A stretch of 25,669 nt of DNA, from NCBI GenBank assembly GCA_029548585.1, contig JAKPNC010000166.1, forward strand, positions 1 to 25,669, written 5' to 3'. This document shows positions 1-8,076 of this stretch, one piece after another. Both the position numbers and the translations under genes were made by a program. This DNA is from a bacterium. Its GTDB lineage: Bacteria > Ratteibacteria > UBA8468 > B48-G9 > JAFGKM01. Under the pieces are notes generated by a model. It was not told the origin of the DNA. It ran no database searches and saw nothing but the letters and a program-made list of their open reading frames with translations. Position 1 is the stretch's first letter, and the number at the start of each line of letters is the position of its first letter.

Positions 1-412
1 AAATGCCCAGGTAAAGGGGGAAGTCCTTTGGTTCGTAAATAGTGCTCAGGATCTTTATGAGGCTTATAAATATGAAGCTTGCCCCGAATCCGACCATGGC
101 CCTGGTAAAATATAGCATGGAGGGGGAGTAGGAAAATGGGAATAAGATTGAGCTTACGCTGAGAAAGACGCTTCCCAAAAAAAATGTTTTGAATCCTCCG
201 AAACGATCTGAAGCAATCCCTGCAAGGATTTGCATGGAACCGTAAGCAAGAAGGGTGATTGACCCCAGGCCGGTTACCGCTTTGCCAGAAAGGGAGAAGA
301 TAGACTGCAGCTCGTCAAAGATTGTTCCCGGAATTGCGACTCTCTGGAAGTAAGAGAAGAAATAGAGGCTGTTTGCTGAAAGAAGTATAATGAATTTACT
401 CTTGTTATTCAT
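1..412 (-). CDS. MFS transporter, N-terminal part (truncated by window edge)
   Basis: Reading the minus strand from the ATG at 412 gives an uninterrupted 137 codons that run off the window. The protein begins MNNKSKFIILLSANSLYFFS and is strongly hydrophobic, with at least three or four membrane segments visible. After the second segment comes GIASDRFGGFK, which matches the major facilitator superfamily loop 2-3 signature (G-x-x-x-D-R-x-G-G-x-K), so this is an inner-membrane secondary transporter. The substrate cannot be told from this half. An AGGAT about 8 nt before the ATG is a modest ribosome site. It lies 64 bp downstream of the homoserine dehydrogenase gene on the same strand, with no clear promoter or terminator between, so it may be co-transcribed. 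Export of an amino acid is only a guess from position. Confidence 0.85.
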   Translation of the reverse strand, partial: MNNKSKFIILLSANSLYFFSYFQRVAIPGTIFDELQSIFSLSGKAVTGLGSITLLAYGSMQILAGIASDRFGGFKTFFLGSVFLSVSSILFPFSYSPSMLYFTRAMVGFGASFIFISLIKILSTIYEPKDFPLYLGI

Positions 413-476
413 GATGAAGATCCTGTGTTTTTTATCGTGCCGGCTAAAATCCGGTTGGCCTGCGGGAAGCCGGAGC

Positions 477-1766
477 CTATTCTTCAGCCCTGAATAAAAC
501 GGTTGGAAGACGGGCGATTGAAAGGCTGTCTATCTCTCTGACAGCCTTCTGAACCGAATGTTCCGTGGCAACATGGGTCATGATTACAACCGGCACCGCA
601 TAATTCCTGTTTTCTTCCTTTTGAAGGACTGATGCGATGCTTATTCCGTTCTTGCCGAGTATATCGGTAATAAGCGCAAGGGTTCCGGGCCGGTCAGGGA
701 CGGTAAACCTCAGGTAATATTTTGTTCTTATATCAGACATGCTGCAGATGGCAATCTTTTCGTTTTCGTAAAGCAAAGGGGATCCTGCCGGTTTTTGCCC
801 GGCAAGTTTTATGCCTATGTCCACCACGTCGGCCAGGGCTGCGCTCGCGGCGGCGCTGCCTCCGGCACCCTCGCCGTACATCAGGGATTTGCCTATCATG
901 TCGCCTTCCATGTAAACTGCGTTGTAGACGTCTTCCACGTTTGCAAGAAGGTGTCCCACGGGCAGGAAAGTCGGATGCACCCTGAGTTCAAGGTTCTCCT
1001 TGAATTTCTTGGCGATGGCAAGAAGCTTTATTCTGTATCCGAAATCCCTTGCGAAATTTATATCTATGGCATCAAGGTTCCTTATGCCGGCCGTAAAGAT
1101 GTTTTTCCACGATACTGTTTTGTTGAAAGCCAGGCAAGAGAGAATGGAAAGCTTGTGTGTCGTATCGAGCCCTTCTATGTCGAGAGTCGGATTTGCTTCC
1201 GCGTACCCGAGAGATCCTGCCTTTTCCAGGGCTTCCTGAAAGCTTTCGCCATGAAGAGACATCCTGGTCAGGATGTAATTGGTAGTTCCGTTAAGTATCG
1301 CCATTACCTTTGTTATGTTATTCCCGATGAAGCTTTCCCTGAGGGTTTTTACTATGGGAATTGCGCTTGCCACGCTTGCTTCGAAACCGAGGTGCACCCC
1401 TCCGTTGCTTGCAAGGCTGAAGAGCTCCCTGTTTTTCCCCGACAGGAGAGCCTTATTGGCCGTGACAACTGATTTGCCCCGGGAAAAAGCTTTCTTTATG
1501 AAAGAATAAGCCGGTTCCATTCCTCCTATGAGTTCAACCACGATGTCGACGTTTTCATCGGACAGTACTTCTTCCGGATCCCTTGTGTATGAAGGATGCC
1601 GTCCCTTTTTCCCGCCCATGTTCCTGTCTGCAACTTTCAGGAGGACGAAATCAATGCCGGTTTTTTCCCTGACAGAAGCCCGCTTACGCTTGAAATGGCT
1701 TATGAACCGGCTTCCCACAGTTCCGCATCCTATCACTCCGATGCCTATGGAATTATTCTTTTTCAT
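477..1766 (-). CDS. hom: Homoserine dehydrogenase with C-terminal ACT domain
   Basis: Reduces L-aspartate semialdehyde to homoserine with NAD(P)H in the cytoplasm, the branch step to threonine and methionine. The 429-residue protein has the Rossmann motif GVIGCGTVGS (residues 10-19) and the family block GKSVVTANKALLSG. It also has AILNGTTNYIL, and GYAEANPTLDIEGLDTTHK with the catalytic Asp and Lys. A C-terminal ACT domain (FTVPDRPGTLALITDILGK) suggests allosteric control, classically by threonine. The frame stays open upstream to 1952, but that part overlaps the preceding gene and looks non-coding. The ATG at 1766 begins MKKNNSIGIG, right at the family start. The upstream gene's stop is 1 nt before this ATG, so translation is probably coupled. 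Threonine synthase and homoserine kinase lie just beyond on the other strand. No aspartokinase is seen. Confidence 0.96.
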   Translation of the reverse strand: MKKNNSIGIGVIGCGTVGSRFISHFKRKRASVREKTGIDFVLLKVADRNMGGKKGRHPSYTRDPEEVLSDENVDIVVELIGGMEPAYSFIKKAFSRGKSVVTANKALLSGKNRELFSLASNGGVHLGFEASVASAIPIVKTLRESFIGNNITKVMAILNGTTNYILTRMSLHGESFQEALEKAGSLGYAEANPTLDIEGLDTTHKLSILSCLAFNKTVSWKNIFTAGIRNLDAIDINFARDFGYRIKLLAIAKKFKENLELRVHPTFLPVGHLLANVEDVYNAVYMEGDMIGKSLMYGEGAGGSAAASAALADVVDIGIKLAGQKPAGSPLLYENEKIAICSMSDIRTKYYLRFTVPDRPGTLALITDILGKNGISIASVLQKEENRNYAVPVVIMTHVATEHSVQKAVREIDSLSIARLPTVLFRAEE

Positions 1767-1767
1767 A

Positions 1768-2526
1768 TCAGTGGTAAATGCTTGGAGGGATTGTATCCTT
1801 GGGCAATTTCCTGGAGGCGAAAAAAAGCTCGTTGCGCAGGTTCTCGATGAGATACTCATCCTCGGAGGCATCGAGATTGCGTTTCTTTCTGAGGATGATT
1901 CCTTTGTCAAGAAATGACTTGCTGGCCATGTAGTTATACTTTGGCATCTCATCCTTCTTAATTTTCATGGCATATTCCCTTGCCAGCTTAAGAAGCACAC
2001 TGTACTCGTTTTCGTAGGTGGTTTCAAGTATTGAGTTGCGCATTTTTGCCAGCTCAGGCCACCCGGGAATCCTAAGTGTTTCGCTTCTCACGTATGAATA
2101 AAGAAAAATATCCTTAGATTTCTCCTTAAGGTCCCTGAGGCGGGACATGTAATTGCGCACATCTATCATGTGAAGTATCCTGTCAATCTCCGAGGTGTCA
2201 AAACCGTGCTCCCTGGCAAGGAGGTAGGCTTTTTCAGCCAGTTCCCTTACTTTTGCGAAGTTGCCCCTGTTGAAGAACTGTTTCATTTCCCCGATCAGGG
2301 CGAGGAATTCCTTCCTCTTCTCCTCGAGGAGCTTTCTCAGTCTTTCCCTTTCAGCCTCTTCAAGCCGTCTCTGCTCTTCGAGAGCGAGTTGTTTCTCTCT
2401 CTCCCGGGTGTACTTCATGTAGAAATTAAGGCCGACAGCCCCAAGTATGACCAACGATAAGACTATCAGTAAGCCTGCCTTCTTTTTCCTGCCGGTCTTT
2501 TTCTGAAGGATTTTTTTATCTTCCAT
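1768..2526 (-). CDS. Unrecognised single-pass membrane protein with coiled coil
   Basis: 252 residues, family not recognised. The N-terminus is very basic (KKTGRKKK) and is followed by one hydrophobic segment at residues 17-37. A long charged, Glu/Arg/Lys-rich stretch at about 41-80 looks like a coiled coil, and the rest is mixed and probably helical (about 80-252). Topology is likely N-in with the bulk outside the cytoplasm. The helical repeat-like character could be TPR-related, but I cannot place a repeat. The start is set at ATG 2526. A GTG at 2544 is in frame, but it lies upstream of the -10 box of a good promoter and so should not be in the transcript. It is the first gene of the operon with hom, ending 1 nt before it. 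Its link to threonine synthesis is unknown. Confidence 0.7.
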   Translation of the reverse strand: MEDKKILQKKTGRKKKAGLLIVLSLVILGAVGLNFYMKYTREREKQLALEEQRRLEEAERERLRKLLEEKRKEFLALIGEMKQFFNRGNFAKVRELAEKAYLLAREHGFDTSEIDRILHMIDVRNYMSRLRDLKEKSKDIFLYSYVRSETLRIPGWPELAKMRNSILETTYENEYSVLLKLAREYAMKIKKDEMPKYNYMASKSFLDKGIILRKKRNLDASEDEYLIENLRNELFFASRKLPKDTIPPSIYH

Positions 2527-2534
2527 AATAAATA

Positions 2535-2563
2535 ATTTTAACACCTGAAGTTTTTTTGTTCAA
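2535..2563 (-). promoter_or_regulatory. Sigma-70-type promoter giving a near-leaderless mRNA
   Basis: On the minus strand, TTGAAC (2563-2558), a 17-nt spacer and TAAAAT (2540-2535) form a strong promoter. The expected start of transcription is about 2528, within a few bases of the ATG at 2526. The mRNA for the membrane protein and hom would then be leaderless or nearly so. Confidence 0.65.
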
Positions 2564-2611
2564 GAGAAAAATTTGCAATCGGAAGATTATGGCATTCTCA
2601 TACTGCCCGGA

Positions 2612-2639
2612 TTGAAATAAAGGCCGCCCGCTTTACATT
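2612..2639 (+). promoter_or_regulatory. Possible promoter of the thrC-thrB operon
   Basis: TTGAAA (2612-2617), a 16-nt spacer and TACATT (2634-2639) form a moderate promoter facing threonine synthase. It is followed at 2641-2655 by a small perfect hairpin (CCCTG, 5-nt loop, CAGGG) just before the first possible ATG. No threonine/isoleucine-rich leader peptide or attenuator is visible. Confidence 0.4.
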
Positions 2640-2656
2640 ACCCTGACCGGCAGGGT

Positions 2657-4039
2657 ATGATAATAAGAACTATCATGAGAAAGATGCTTTTTGCCAGCAC
2701 GAAAGGTGGGATACCTCCGGTTACTTTCAGGGAGGCGCTGCTCGAAGGCCAGCCAAAGGATTACGGGCTTTACATGCCCGTTTCCATCCCCTCAATACCC
2801 GCAGAAGAGATTGAATCCTTCAGAAGGATGGAATATCGGGATATTGCTTACCGGGTCATATATCCCTACGTTGAAGGCTCAATCTGTCCCGGAGCTCTCA
2901 AGAATATTCTGAAGGAGATATATGATTTCGATATACCCCTTCAAAGAGCGGGAGAAAACCTGCATCTTCTCTGGCTGACCCGGGGACCGACCGCTTCCTT
3001 CAAGGATTTTGCTGCAAGGTTCATGTCAGGGATCATAGGGTATTTTGCCATGGAGGATAATGCGGAGGTTACTATCCTTGTAGCCACATCCGGGGATACG
3101 GGAGGAGCCGTGGCAAGGGCGTTCGGGGGAAATAAGAACGTGAAGGTTGTCATCCTTTTTCCAGAAGAGGAAGTGACGCCTGTGCAGAGAAAGCAGATGA
3201 CAACACCTGGCAGAAACATAATCCCGTTTGCCGTCAGGGGGAAATTCGACGATTGCCAGGCCATGGCCAAAAGAGCCTTCAATGATCGGTCCCTTGGCCG
3301 TTATAACCTGGTATCCGCAAATTCCATAAATTTCGGCAGGCTTCTGCCCCAGGCCGTTTATTACTTTTATGCCTTTTCGAGGATGGATAAGGAAAAGGTT
3401 GTTTTTTCAGTGCCTTCAGGAAATTTCGGGAATCTCATGGGAGGTCTCCTTGCAATGAAGATGGGGTTGCCGGTCGAAAAATTCATTGCGGCGGTCAACC
3501 TAAATGACGAGTTTCCTTCTTTTCTTGAGACCGGAACTTACAGGGCCGTGGTGCCTTCAAGGCAGTGCAGTTCCAACGCAATGAATGTTGGGCATCCGAG
3601 CAACCTTGCCCGCCTGGTCAGCCTGTACGGGGGGCTCATGTCCGATGAGAGAGACCGTGAAGGAAATGTCACTAAAAGGGGAGCGCTCCTGGTCAATCCA
3701 GATATGGAAAAGATGCGTAACGACCTTATTTCTTACTCCATCGGCGAGGATGAGGCCGACCGGACTATCGTGGACTTCTGGCATGAGAAGGCCATTCTTC
3801 TTGAACCTCACGGTGCGGTTGCAGTTTCGGCGGCGCGCAGGTACAAAGGCGCCCGGCAGGTCATATCCATTGAAACTGCCGACCCGGCAAAATTCCCCGT
3901 GAAAATAAGGGAGCTTCTCGGGATTGACCCTCCCGTGCCTGAGAGCCTGAGGAGTATTGATGGCCTGGAAGAGAAATATTATATCCTGGATAACGATTAC
4001 GATATTTTCAGGGAAAAGTTCACCGGGATGCTTTCGTGA
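2657..4039 (+). CDS. thrC: Threonine synthase
   Basis: PLP enzyme converting O-phosphohomoserine to threonine and phosphate. The N-terminus has the family opening ASTKGGIPPVTFREALLEGQ. LTRGPTASFKDFAARFM carries the PLP-binding lysine (about K116). The phosphate/PLP loop TSGDTGGAVARAF, the SANSINFGRLLPQ block and the SVPSGNFGNLMGG block all follow. The 460-residue length fits the long threonine synthase class (E. coli ThrC-like). The start is uncertain: ATG 2657 has AGGG only 1 nt upstream, while ATGs at 2675 and 2684 are also in frame and the family homology begins at about 2684. Homoserine kinase follows within about 50 bp, so the two form an operon. Hom is divergent, with its own promoter. 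Confidence 0.96.
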   Translation: MIIRTIMRKMLFASTKGGIPPVTFREALLEGQPKDYGLYMPVSIPSIPAEEIESFRRMEYRDIAYRVIYPYVEGSICPGALKNILKEIYDFDIPLQRAGENLHLLWLTRGPTASFKDFAARFMSGIIGYFAMEDNAEVTILVATSGDTGGAVARAFGGNKNVKVVILFPEEEVTPVQRKQMTTPGRNIIPFAVRGKFDDCQAMAKRAFNDRSLGRYNLVSANSINFGRLLPQAVYYFYAFSRMDKEKVVFSVPSGNFGNLMGGLLAMKMGLPVEKFIAAVNLNDEFPSFLETGTYRAVVPSRQCSSNAMNVGHPSNLARLVSLYGGLMSDERDREGNVTKRGALLVNPDMEKMRNDLISYSIGEDEADRTIVDFWHEKAILLEPHGAVAVSAARRYKGARQVISIETADPAKFPVKIRELLGIDPPVPESLRSIDGLEEKYYILDNDYDIFREKFTGMLS

Positions 4040-4087
4040 AAGGTTTTAATGGGGCGGTCAGGCAAATCTGCCCCGGGAGAAATTGAA

Positions 4088-5002
4088 ATGGGCGGGAAAA
4101 GGGTGTGCGTAACGGTACCTGCAAGCATAGGAAACGTGGGCAGCGGATTTGATTGTGCAGGTTTGAGCCTGAAATTTTACAACCGGTTCCTGGTAGAGAG
4201 GAGCCGTGAAGATTGCATGAAGTTTCTTTACAATGGTTCCCGCACAGCCGAATCGAAAACTCTCGGTCTCTTCATGAAGGCCTTCAACGCAGGGCTCGGG
4301 CACCTCGGGGAGAAGCCTTTCCATGCGTCCGTGGAGGTTGTCAACAGGATACCCTTCAGGAGAGGATTTGGAAGCAGCGGCACTGTAATACTCGCCGGCA
4401 TAATAAGCGCTTTTGCATACTGCGGGCACAGGATCAGGAGGCATGATATTCTCGATATTGCCGTTCCCATAGAAGGACATGCGGACAACCTGGCGGCATC
4501 CCTTTACGGAGGGTTTGTCCTGTCTTCCCTGCAAGGGGGATCGGCCAGGGTTGTGAGCGTACCTGTCGGGGATGAGCTGAGGGTTGTTTCCCTTATTCCC
4601 GCTGAAGGCCTTTCAACTTCGGAGGCAAGAAGAATATTGCCGGAAAAGGTTGAGATGCAGGATGCAGTTTTCAATCTTTCGAGAATCGGATTTCTGTGCA
4701 TGTCATTTGCCCTGAAGGATGCGTCTCTTCTCGGGCACGGTCTGAGGGATATTCTGCACCAGCCTTACAGGAGCCGGCTCATGCCGCATCTCGAAGAGCT
4801 TCTCTCCTATGATGCCGGAGGCAGGGTACTCGGCGCCTGCCTGAGCGGTGCAGGTCCTTCAGTTGCCTTTTTCACGCTTAAGGGGCATGAAAAGCAGGTT
4901 GCGCGCGATATAGAAAGGAAGGCATTTGAAATGGGAGTGAAGGGTTGCGTGCGAATATTCAGGCCGGGCGGCATGACCTCGTGGAAAGTTTCCTGCCAAT
5001 AG
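4088..5002 (+). CDS. thrB: Homoserine kinase (GHMP family)
   Basis: Phosphorylates homoserine to O-phosphohomoserine, the substrate of the threonine synthase encoded just upstream. GHMP-kinase features are VPASIGNVGSGFDCAG at the N-terminus, the phosphate-binding loop RGFGSSGT (residues 92-99) and the C-terminal LSGAGPSVAFF. The usual loop reads GLGSSA; here it is GFGSSG, a mild variation. From ATG 4088 the protein is 304 residues, normal for the family, and GGGAG 8 nt upstream is a good ribosome site. An in-frame ATG at 4049 also has AAAGG 5 nt upstream and would add 13 residues that do not resemble the family, so 4088 is preferred but not certain. Confidence 0.95.
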   Translation: MGGKRVCVTVPASIGNVGSGFDCAGLSLKFYNRFLVERSREDCMKFLYNGSRTAESKTLGLFMKAFNAGLGHLGEKPFHASVEVVNRIPFRRGFGSSGTVILAGIISAFAYCGHRIRRHDILDIAVPIEGHADNLAASLYGGFVLSSLQGGSARVVSVPVGDELRVVSLIPAEGLSTSEARRILPEKVEMQDAVFNLSRIGFLCMSFALKDASLLGHGLRDILHQPYRSRLMPHLEELLSYDAGGRVLGACLSGAGPSVAFFTLKGHEKQVARDIERKAFEMGVKGCVRIFRPGGMTSWKVSCQ

Positions 5003-5010
5003 TGTATAAT
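4982..5010 (+). promoter_or_regulatory. Probable promoter of the Trk operon
   Basis: TGGAAA (4982-4987), a 17-nt spacer and a perfect TATAAT (5005-5010) overlap the last codons of thrB and face the first trkA gene, 83 nt downstream. The -35 is weak (4 of 6), the -10 is perfect. Confidence 0.5.
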
Positions 5011-5092
5011 AATCTCTATCCTATAACCTTACCAGGATTGCAGGAAGTTTAATGGGCTTATCACTTAGGACAGGCATGGGGCGGGGTAAACA

Positions 5093-5737
5093 ATGTACAT
5101 AATAATAGTGGGTTGCGGAAGGATAGGTTCTCACCTGGCGAAACTTCTCCAGGACGACCATAATGTTGTCGTGGTGGACAAGGAAGAGAAGAACCTGCAG
5201 AAACTTGGTGAAAATTTCAACGGTATAGCCATGGTGGGAGACGGGGTTGACCTGGAGATCCTCAAGGAAGCCGGAATTGAGAAGGCGGATGCCCTTGCCG
5301 TGACAACCAGCAATGATAATACCAACATTGTCATCTCCCACATTGCAAAAAGGATATTCAACCTTTCGAAAGTGGTTTCGAGGGTCTCCGATACCGGCAA
5401 GGACGAGATATACAGGAACCTCGGTGTTGATTCCGTGAACAGCACGGCTATTTTCGCCACTCTCATAAGGGAAAAGATAATAGAAAGTAATTTTACGACC
5501 TACGTGTTTGAAAGCGACAGGGTTACCATCATTGAGATAAAGAATAACGGGGATTTTGTCGGCAAGAAGGTAAAGGATCTCAATATTCCCGGGGATTTTC
5601 ACGTTGTTACCCTGGTAAGGAATAATGATGCCATTATCCCGGACGAGAATGCTGATATATGCGCAGACGATCTGATAGTAGGAATAGTCCGTCTTGCAAG
5701 TCTCAGGAATGTCAAAAAGATACTTGGAATAAAATAA
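5093..5737 (+). CDS. trkA: TrkA-type potassium uptake regulator (RCK protein 1)
   Basis: 214-residue cytoplasmic nucleotide-binding regulator of a Trk/Ktr potassium channel. The N-terminal RCK domain starts MYIIIVGCGRIGSHLAKLL, with the GxGxxG motif. An acidic residue ends beta-2 (VVVVDKEE), and GDGVDLEILKEAGIEKADAL is typical of TrkA-N. A C-terminal RCK_C domain (about 135-214) follows. The protein has one N+C unit, like KtrA, while enterobacterial TrkA is a fusion of two such units. A second copy starts at its stop codon (TAATG overlap), so the two probably form a mixed gating ring on TrkH. GGGG about 7 nt before the ATG is the likely ribosome site. Confidence 0.93.
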   Translation: MYIIIVGCGRIGSHLAKLLQDDHNVVVVDKEEKNLQKLGENFNGIAMVGDGVDLEILKEAGIEKADALAVTTSNDNTNIVISHIAKRIFNLSKVVSRVSDTGKDEIYRNLGVDSVNSTAIFATLIREKIIESNFTTYVFESDRVTIIEIKNNGDFVGKKVKDLNIPGDFHVVTLVRNNDAIIPDENADICADDLIVGIVRLASLRNVKKILGIK

Positions 5738-6408
5738 TGAACATAATAATAGTAGGCGGCGGGAATGTCGGTTACCACCTTGCCGAAAGGCTGAGTGCGA
5801 GCAATTACATAGTGCTCATAGAAAAGAGTGTTGAAACGAGTAAAAAGCTTGCCGAGAGCTCGAATATCCTTGTTATCCAGGGCGATGGCTGCAACCCGAA
5901 CGTTCTCAAGCAGGCTGGTGTCAGCAAGGCAGACGTTGTTGCAGCGGTCACCGGCAGCGATGTCGACAACCTCGTCGTATGCCAGATAGCAAAGGAGATA
6001 TTCAAGGTCAAGAGGACCGTTGCCAAGGTTAACGATCCGAAGAACGAAAAGATTTTTTACCAGCTGGGTGTTGACGTCGCAATAGGAAGTACAACAATTA
6101 TAGCCAAGGTCATAGAAGATGAGGTGAGTTGGGACGATATAATAACCCTTTTTACTTTCAAGAAAGGCAACCTTTCAATTGTCAGGGTTGACCTGCCTGA
6201 AGATTCCCCGGCCATTAACATGCCCATGGACAAGATAGAGCTTCCTCCGGATTCTGCAGTCCTGGCGGTGATCCGGAACGGAGACATTGTTGTGCCAAAG
6301 TCCGATTATGTCCTGAAAGAGAAGGACGAAGTCATAGCGATAACCAAGATGGAAAACGAATCGACCCTTTTCCGGTCTTTTATCGGGGAGGTTGAAGAAG
6401 AACAATGA
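5737..6408 (+). CDS. trkA: TrkA-type potassium uptake regulator (RCK protein 2)
   Basis: 223-residue paralogue of the preceding protein, starting MNIIIVGGGNVGYHLAERL with an intact GxGxxG. Beta-2 ends in Glu (VLIEKS) where RCK protein 1 has Asp, so nucleotide preference could differ. TrkA-N blocks GDGCNPNVLKQAGVSKADVV and VGSDVDN-like residues are present, followed by an RCK_C domain ending near residue 215 and a short acidic tail (EVEEEQ). The frame is open upstream to 5659, but that lies inside the first trkA gene in another frame. ATG 5737 overlaps the TAA of trkA-1 by 1 nt, and its own stop overlaps the next small gene as ATGA. Translation of the operon is tightly coupled. Confidence 0.93.
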   Translation: MNIIIVGGGNVGYHLAERLSASNYIVLIEKSVETSKKLAESSNILVIQGDGCNPNVLKQAGVSKADVVAAVTGSDVDNLVVCQIAKEIFKVKRTVAKVNDPKNEKIFYQLGVDVAIGSTTIIAKVIEDEVSWDDIITLFTFKKGNLSIVRVDLPEDSPAINMPMDKIELPPDSAVLAVIRNGDIVVPKSDYVLKEKDEVIAITKMENESTLFRSFIGEVEEEQ

Positions 6409-6551
6409 TAGAAAAGATAATTAAATATCTCAAGATTTTTTACAGGGGAATCATCGGGATAACAATAGAGCTTATTTATCCGCTTATCACTTTCTTTGCC
6501 GCCGCCATTATGTCTTTAGCGATCTACCTGTCAACAATGGGTCTAAAATGA
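6405..6551 (+). CDS. Small 48-residue membrane protein inside the Trk operon
   Basis: A complete reading frame of 48 codons fills the only gap between trkA-2 and trkH. Its ATG overlaps the trkA-2 stop (ATGA) and its TGA overlaps the trkH start (ATGA). The protein begins MIEKIIKYLKIFYRG and has a basic amphipathic start. A hydrophobic segment spans about residues 17-42 (rich in Ile, Leu, Phe and Ala, with one Pro), and it ends in GLK. It is probably a single-pass inner-membrane peptide. Overlapping coupled starts at both ends argue that it is translated. By analogy with KdpF it could stabilise or tune the TrkH channel, but no homologue is recognised and this is inference. Confidence 0.72.
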   Translation: MIEKIIKYLKIFYRGIIGITIELIYPLITFFAAAIMSLAIYLSTMGLK

Positions 6552-8047
6552 TACCACAATTTTCCCGCGAGGATGTACACTCTATTCTGTATTACCTGGG
6601 AAAGATTATCACCGGCTTGGGCATAGTGATGCTGATACCCCTCTTTGTAGGCATCGCCAACAAGGAGTGGGGACCGTGCGTTAATTTTATTATCACTTCG
6701 CTGTTCTGCATCTCCATAGGAAATATTTTTTACCTCAGGTATCCCGCAGAAGTAGACCTGAACTGGCGGCAGGGGATGAGTCTTGTCGCAATATCCTGGC
6801 TTTTGGCAATGTTTTTGGGTTCTCTTCCACTTTTCCTCTCAGGACATTACAATAGCTATCTCGATTCCTGTTTCGAGGCGATGAGCGCTTTTGCCACCAC
6901 CGGCCTTGTTCTTGTAAACGATCTTGACCACATGGCCTATTCCTACAATTTCTGGAGGCACTTAATGTGTTTCATAGGCGGCCAGGGGATCATTCTTGTT
7001 GCCATGACGCTCTTCGTCAAGGGTGGAAGCGCCTTTAAGGTTTACGTGGGGGAGGGCAGGGATGAGAAGATAATGCCGAATTTAGCCCAGACCGCAAAAT
7101 TCATATGGCTGGTCAGCTTCACTTACCTTCTTATCGGTACCGCTATACTGACCATTATCAATCTCGTCCGCAACATGTCTTTCGGACGGGCTTTATTCCA
7201 CGGGGTATGCCTTTTCATGGCAGGGTGGGACACCGCAGGTTTCGGCGTCCAATCCCAGAACGTCCTCTATTATCATTCTCCGGCAGTTGAGCTTGGGACT
7301 GCCATGATTTGCCTGCTGGGCGCCATAAACTTCGGGGTGCATTACGCCGTCTGGACGGGAAAGCCGAAGGAATTGTTGAAAAACTACGAACTTAAGGTAT
7401 ACATATTCAGCATACTGGCCCTTTTTGCAATCATATCTGTTGCTTTTATGCGCATGTTTCCTTTCCCCGGATACCTTTCCTTTTTCAGGATTTCTTTTTA
7501 CCATCTGATATCGGCACATACCGGCGTGGGATATGCGAGTGTTGCCATCTCTCATTTTACAAGGTACTGGCCCGCTCTCGCTTTGTTAGCTCTCATCCTT
7601 GCCATGGGATTCGGGGGCAGCACTTCATCCACCTCCGGAGGAATAAAAATACTCAGGCTGGGTATTTTCTTCAAGGGAGTAAAAAAGGAAGTAAGGAAGC
7701 TGACTTCCCCGGAGTATTCGATCATCGTAGAAAGATTCCATCACATAAGGGATATAACGATCGAAGAGAATTCCGTGAAGATGTCTGCCATTATAATTAT
7801 TCTTTACACTGTTCTTTACATCTCCGGGGCGATGTTCGGACTTTTTTACGGGTATCCTTTCCTCCCGTCTCTTTTTGAATCAGTTTCCGCCGCTGCAAAT
7901 GTGGGCCTGTCGATGGGGATAACTTCTCCTTCAATGCCCGACGGCCTGAAGGTTGTTTACATCATACAGATGTGGATGGGAAGGCTTGAATTCATTTCTG
8001 TTTTCGTGCTTTTCAGGTTTATCCTGTCCCTTAAAAGCCCGCAGTGA
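6548..8047 (+). CDS. trkH: TrkH-type potassium uptake channel subunit
   Basis: 499-residue integral membrane protein with about ten or more hydrophobic segments, forming the potassium translocation path gated by the TrkA proteins. Four pore-loop (selectivity filter) regions are visible, each with the conserved glycine: FATTGLV, WDTAGFG, HTGVGYA and ANVGLSM. A glycine/serine-rich stretch GFGGSTSSTSGGIK, typical of TrkH/KtrB, precedes the last repeat. The start ATG overlaps the stop of the 48-residue gene. The C-terminus ends LSLKSPQ, right after the last membrane helix. Ktr-type sodium dependence cannot be judged from this. Confidence 0.94.
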   Translation: MIPQFSREDVHSILYYLGKIITGLGIVMLIPLFVGIANKEWGPCVNFIITSLFCISIGNIFYLRYPAEVDLNWRQGMSLVAISWLLAMFLGSLPLFLSGHYNSYLDSCFEAMSAFATTGLVLVNDLDHMAYSYNFWRHLMCFIGGQGIILVAMTLFVKGGSAFKVYVGEGRDEKIMPNLAQTAKFIWLVSFTYLLIGTAILTIINLVRNMSFGRALFHGVCLFMAGWDTAGFGVQSQNVLYYHSPAVELGTAMICLLGAINFGVHYAVWTGKPKELLKNYELKVYIFSILALFAIISVAFMRMFPFPGYLSFFRISFYHLISAHTGVGYASVAISHFTRYWPALALLALILAMGFGGSTSSTSGGIKILRLGIFFKGVKKEVRKLTSPEYSIIVERFHHIRDITIEENSVKMSAIIIILYTVLYISGAMFGLFYGYPFLPSLFESVSAAANVGLSMGITSPSMPDGLKVVYIIQMWMGRLEFISVFVLFRFILSLKSPQ

Positions 8048-8076
8048 GAACCTGCGGAAAGTGGAAAAAAGTGAGA

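Noticed and set aside
795..1472. A 225-codon plus-strand open frame across the homoserine dehydrogenase gene
   Set aside because: It is antisense to a strongly recognised enzyme, has no family match, and is rich in Cys, His and Arg, as antisense shadows are.
2641..2655. A threonine attenuator in front of thrC
   Set aside because: Only one small hairpin is present, with no leader peptide of Thr/Ile codons and no alternative terminator hairpin.
5052..5102. A 16-codon ORF before the first trkA gene, as a possible leader peptide
   Set aside because: No regulatory codon run, no attenuator hairpin and no good ribosome site, and it overlaps the trkA start.
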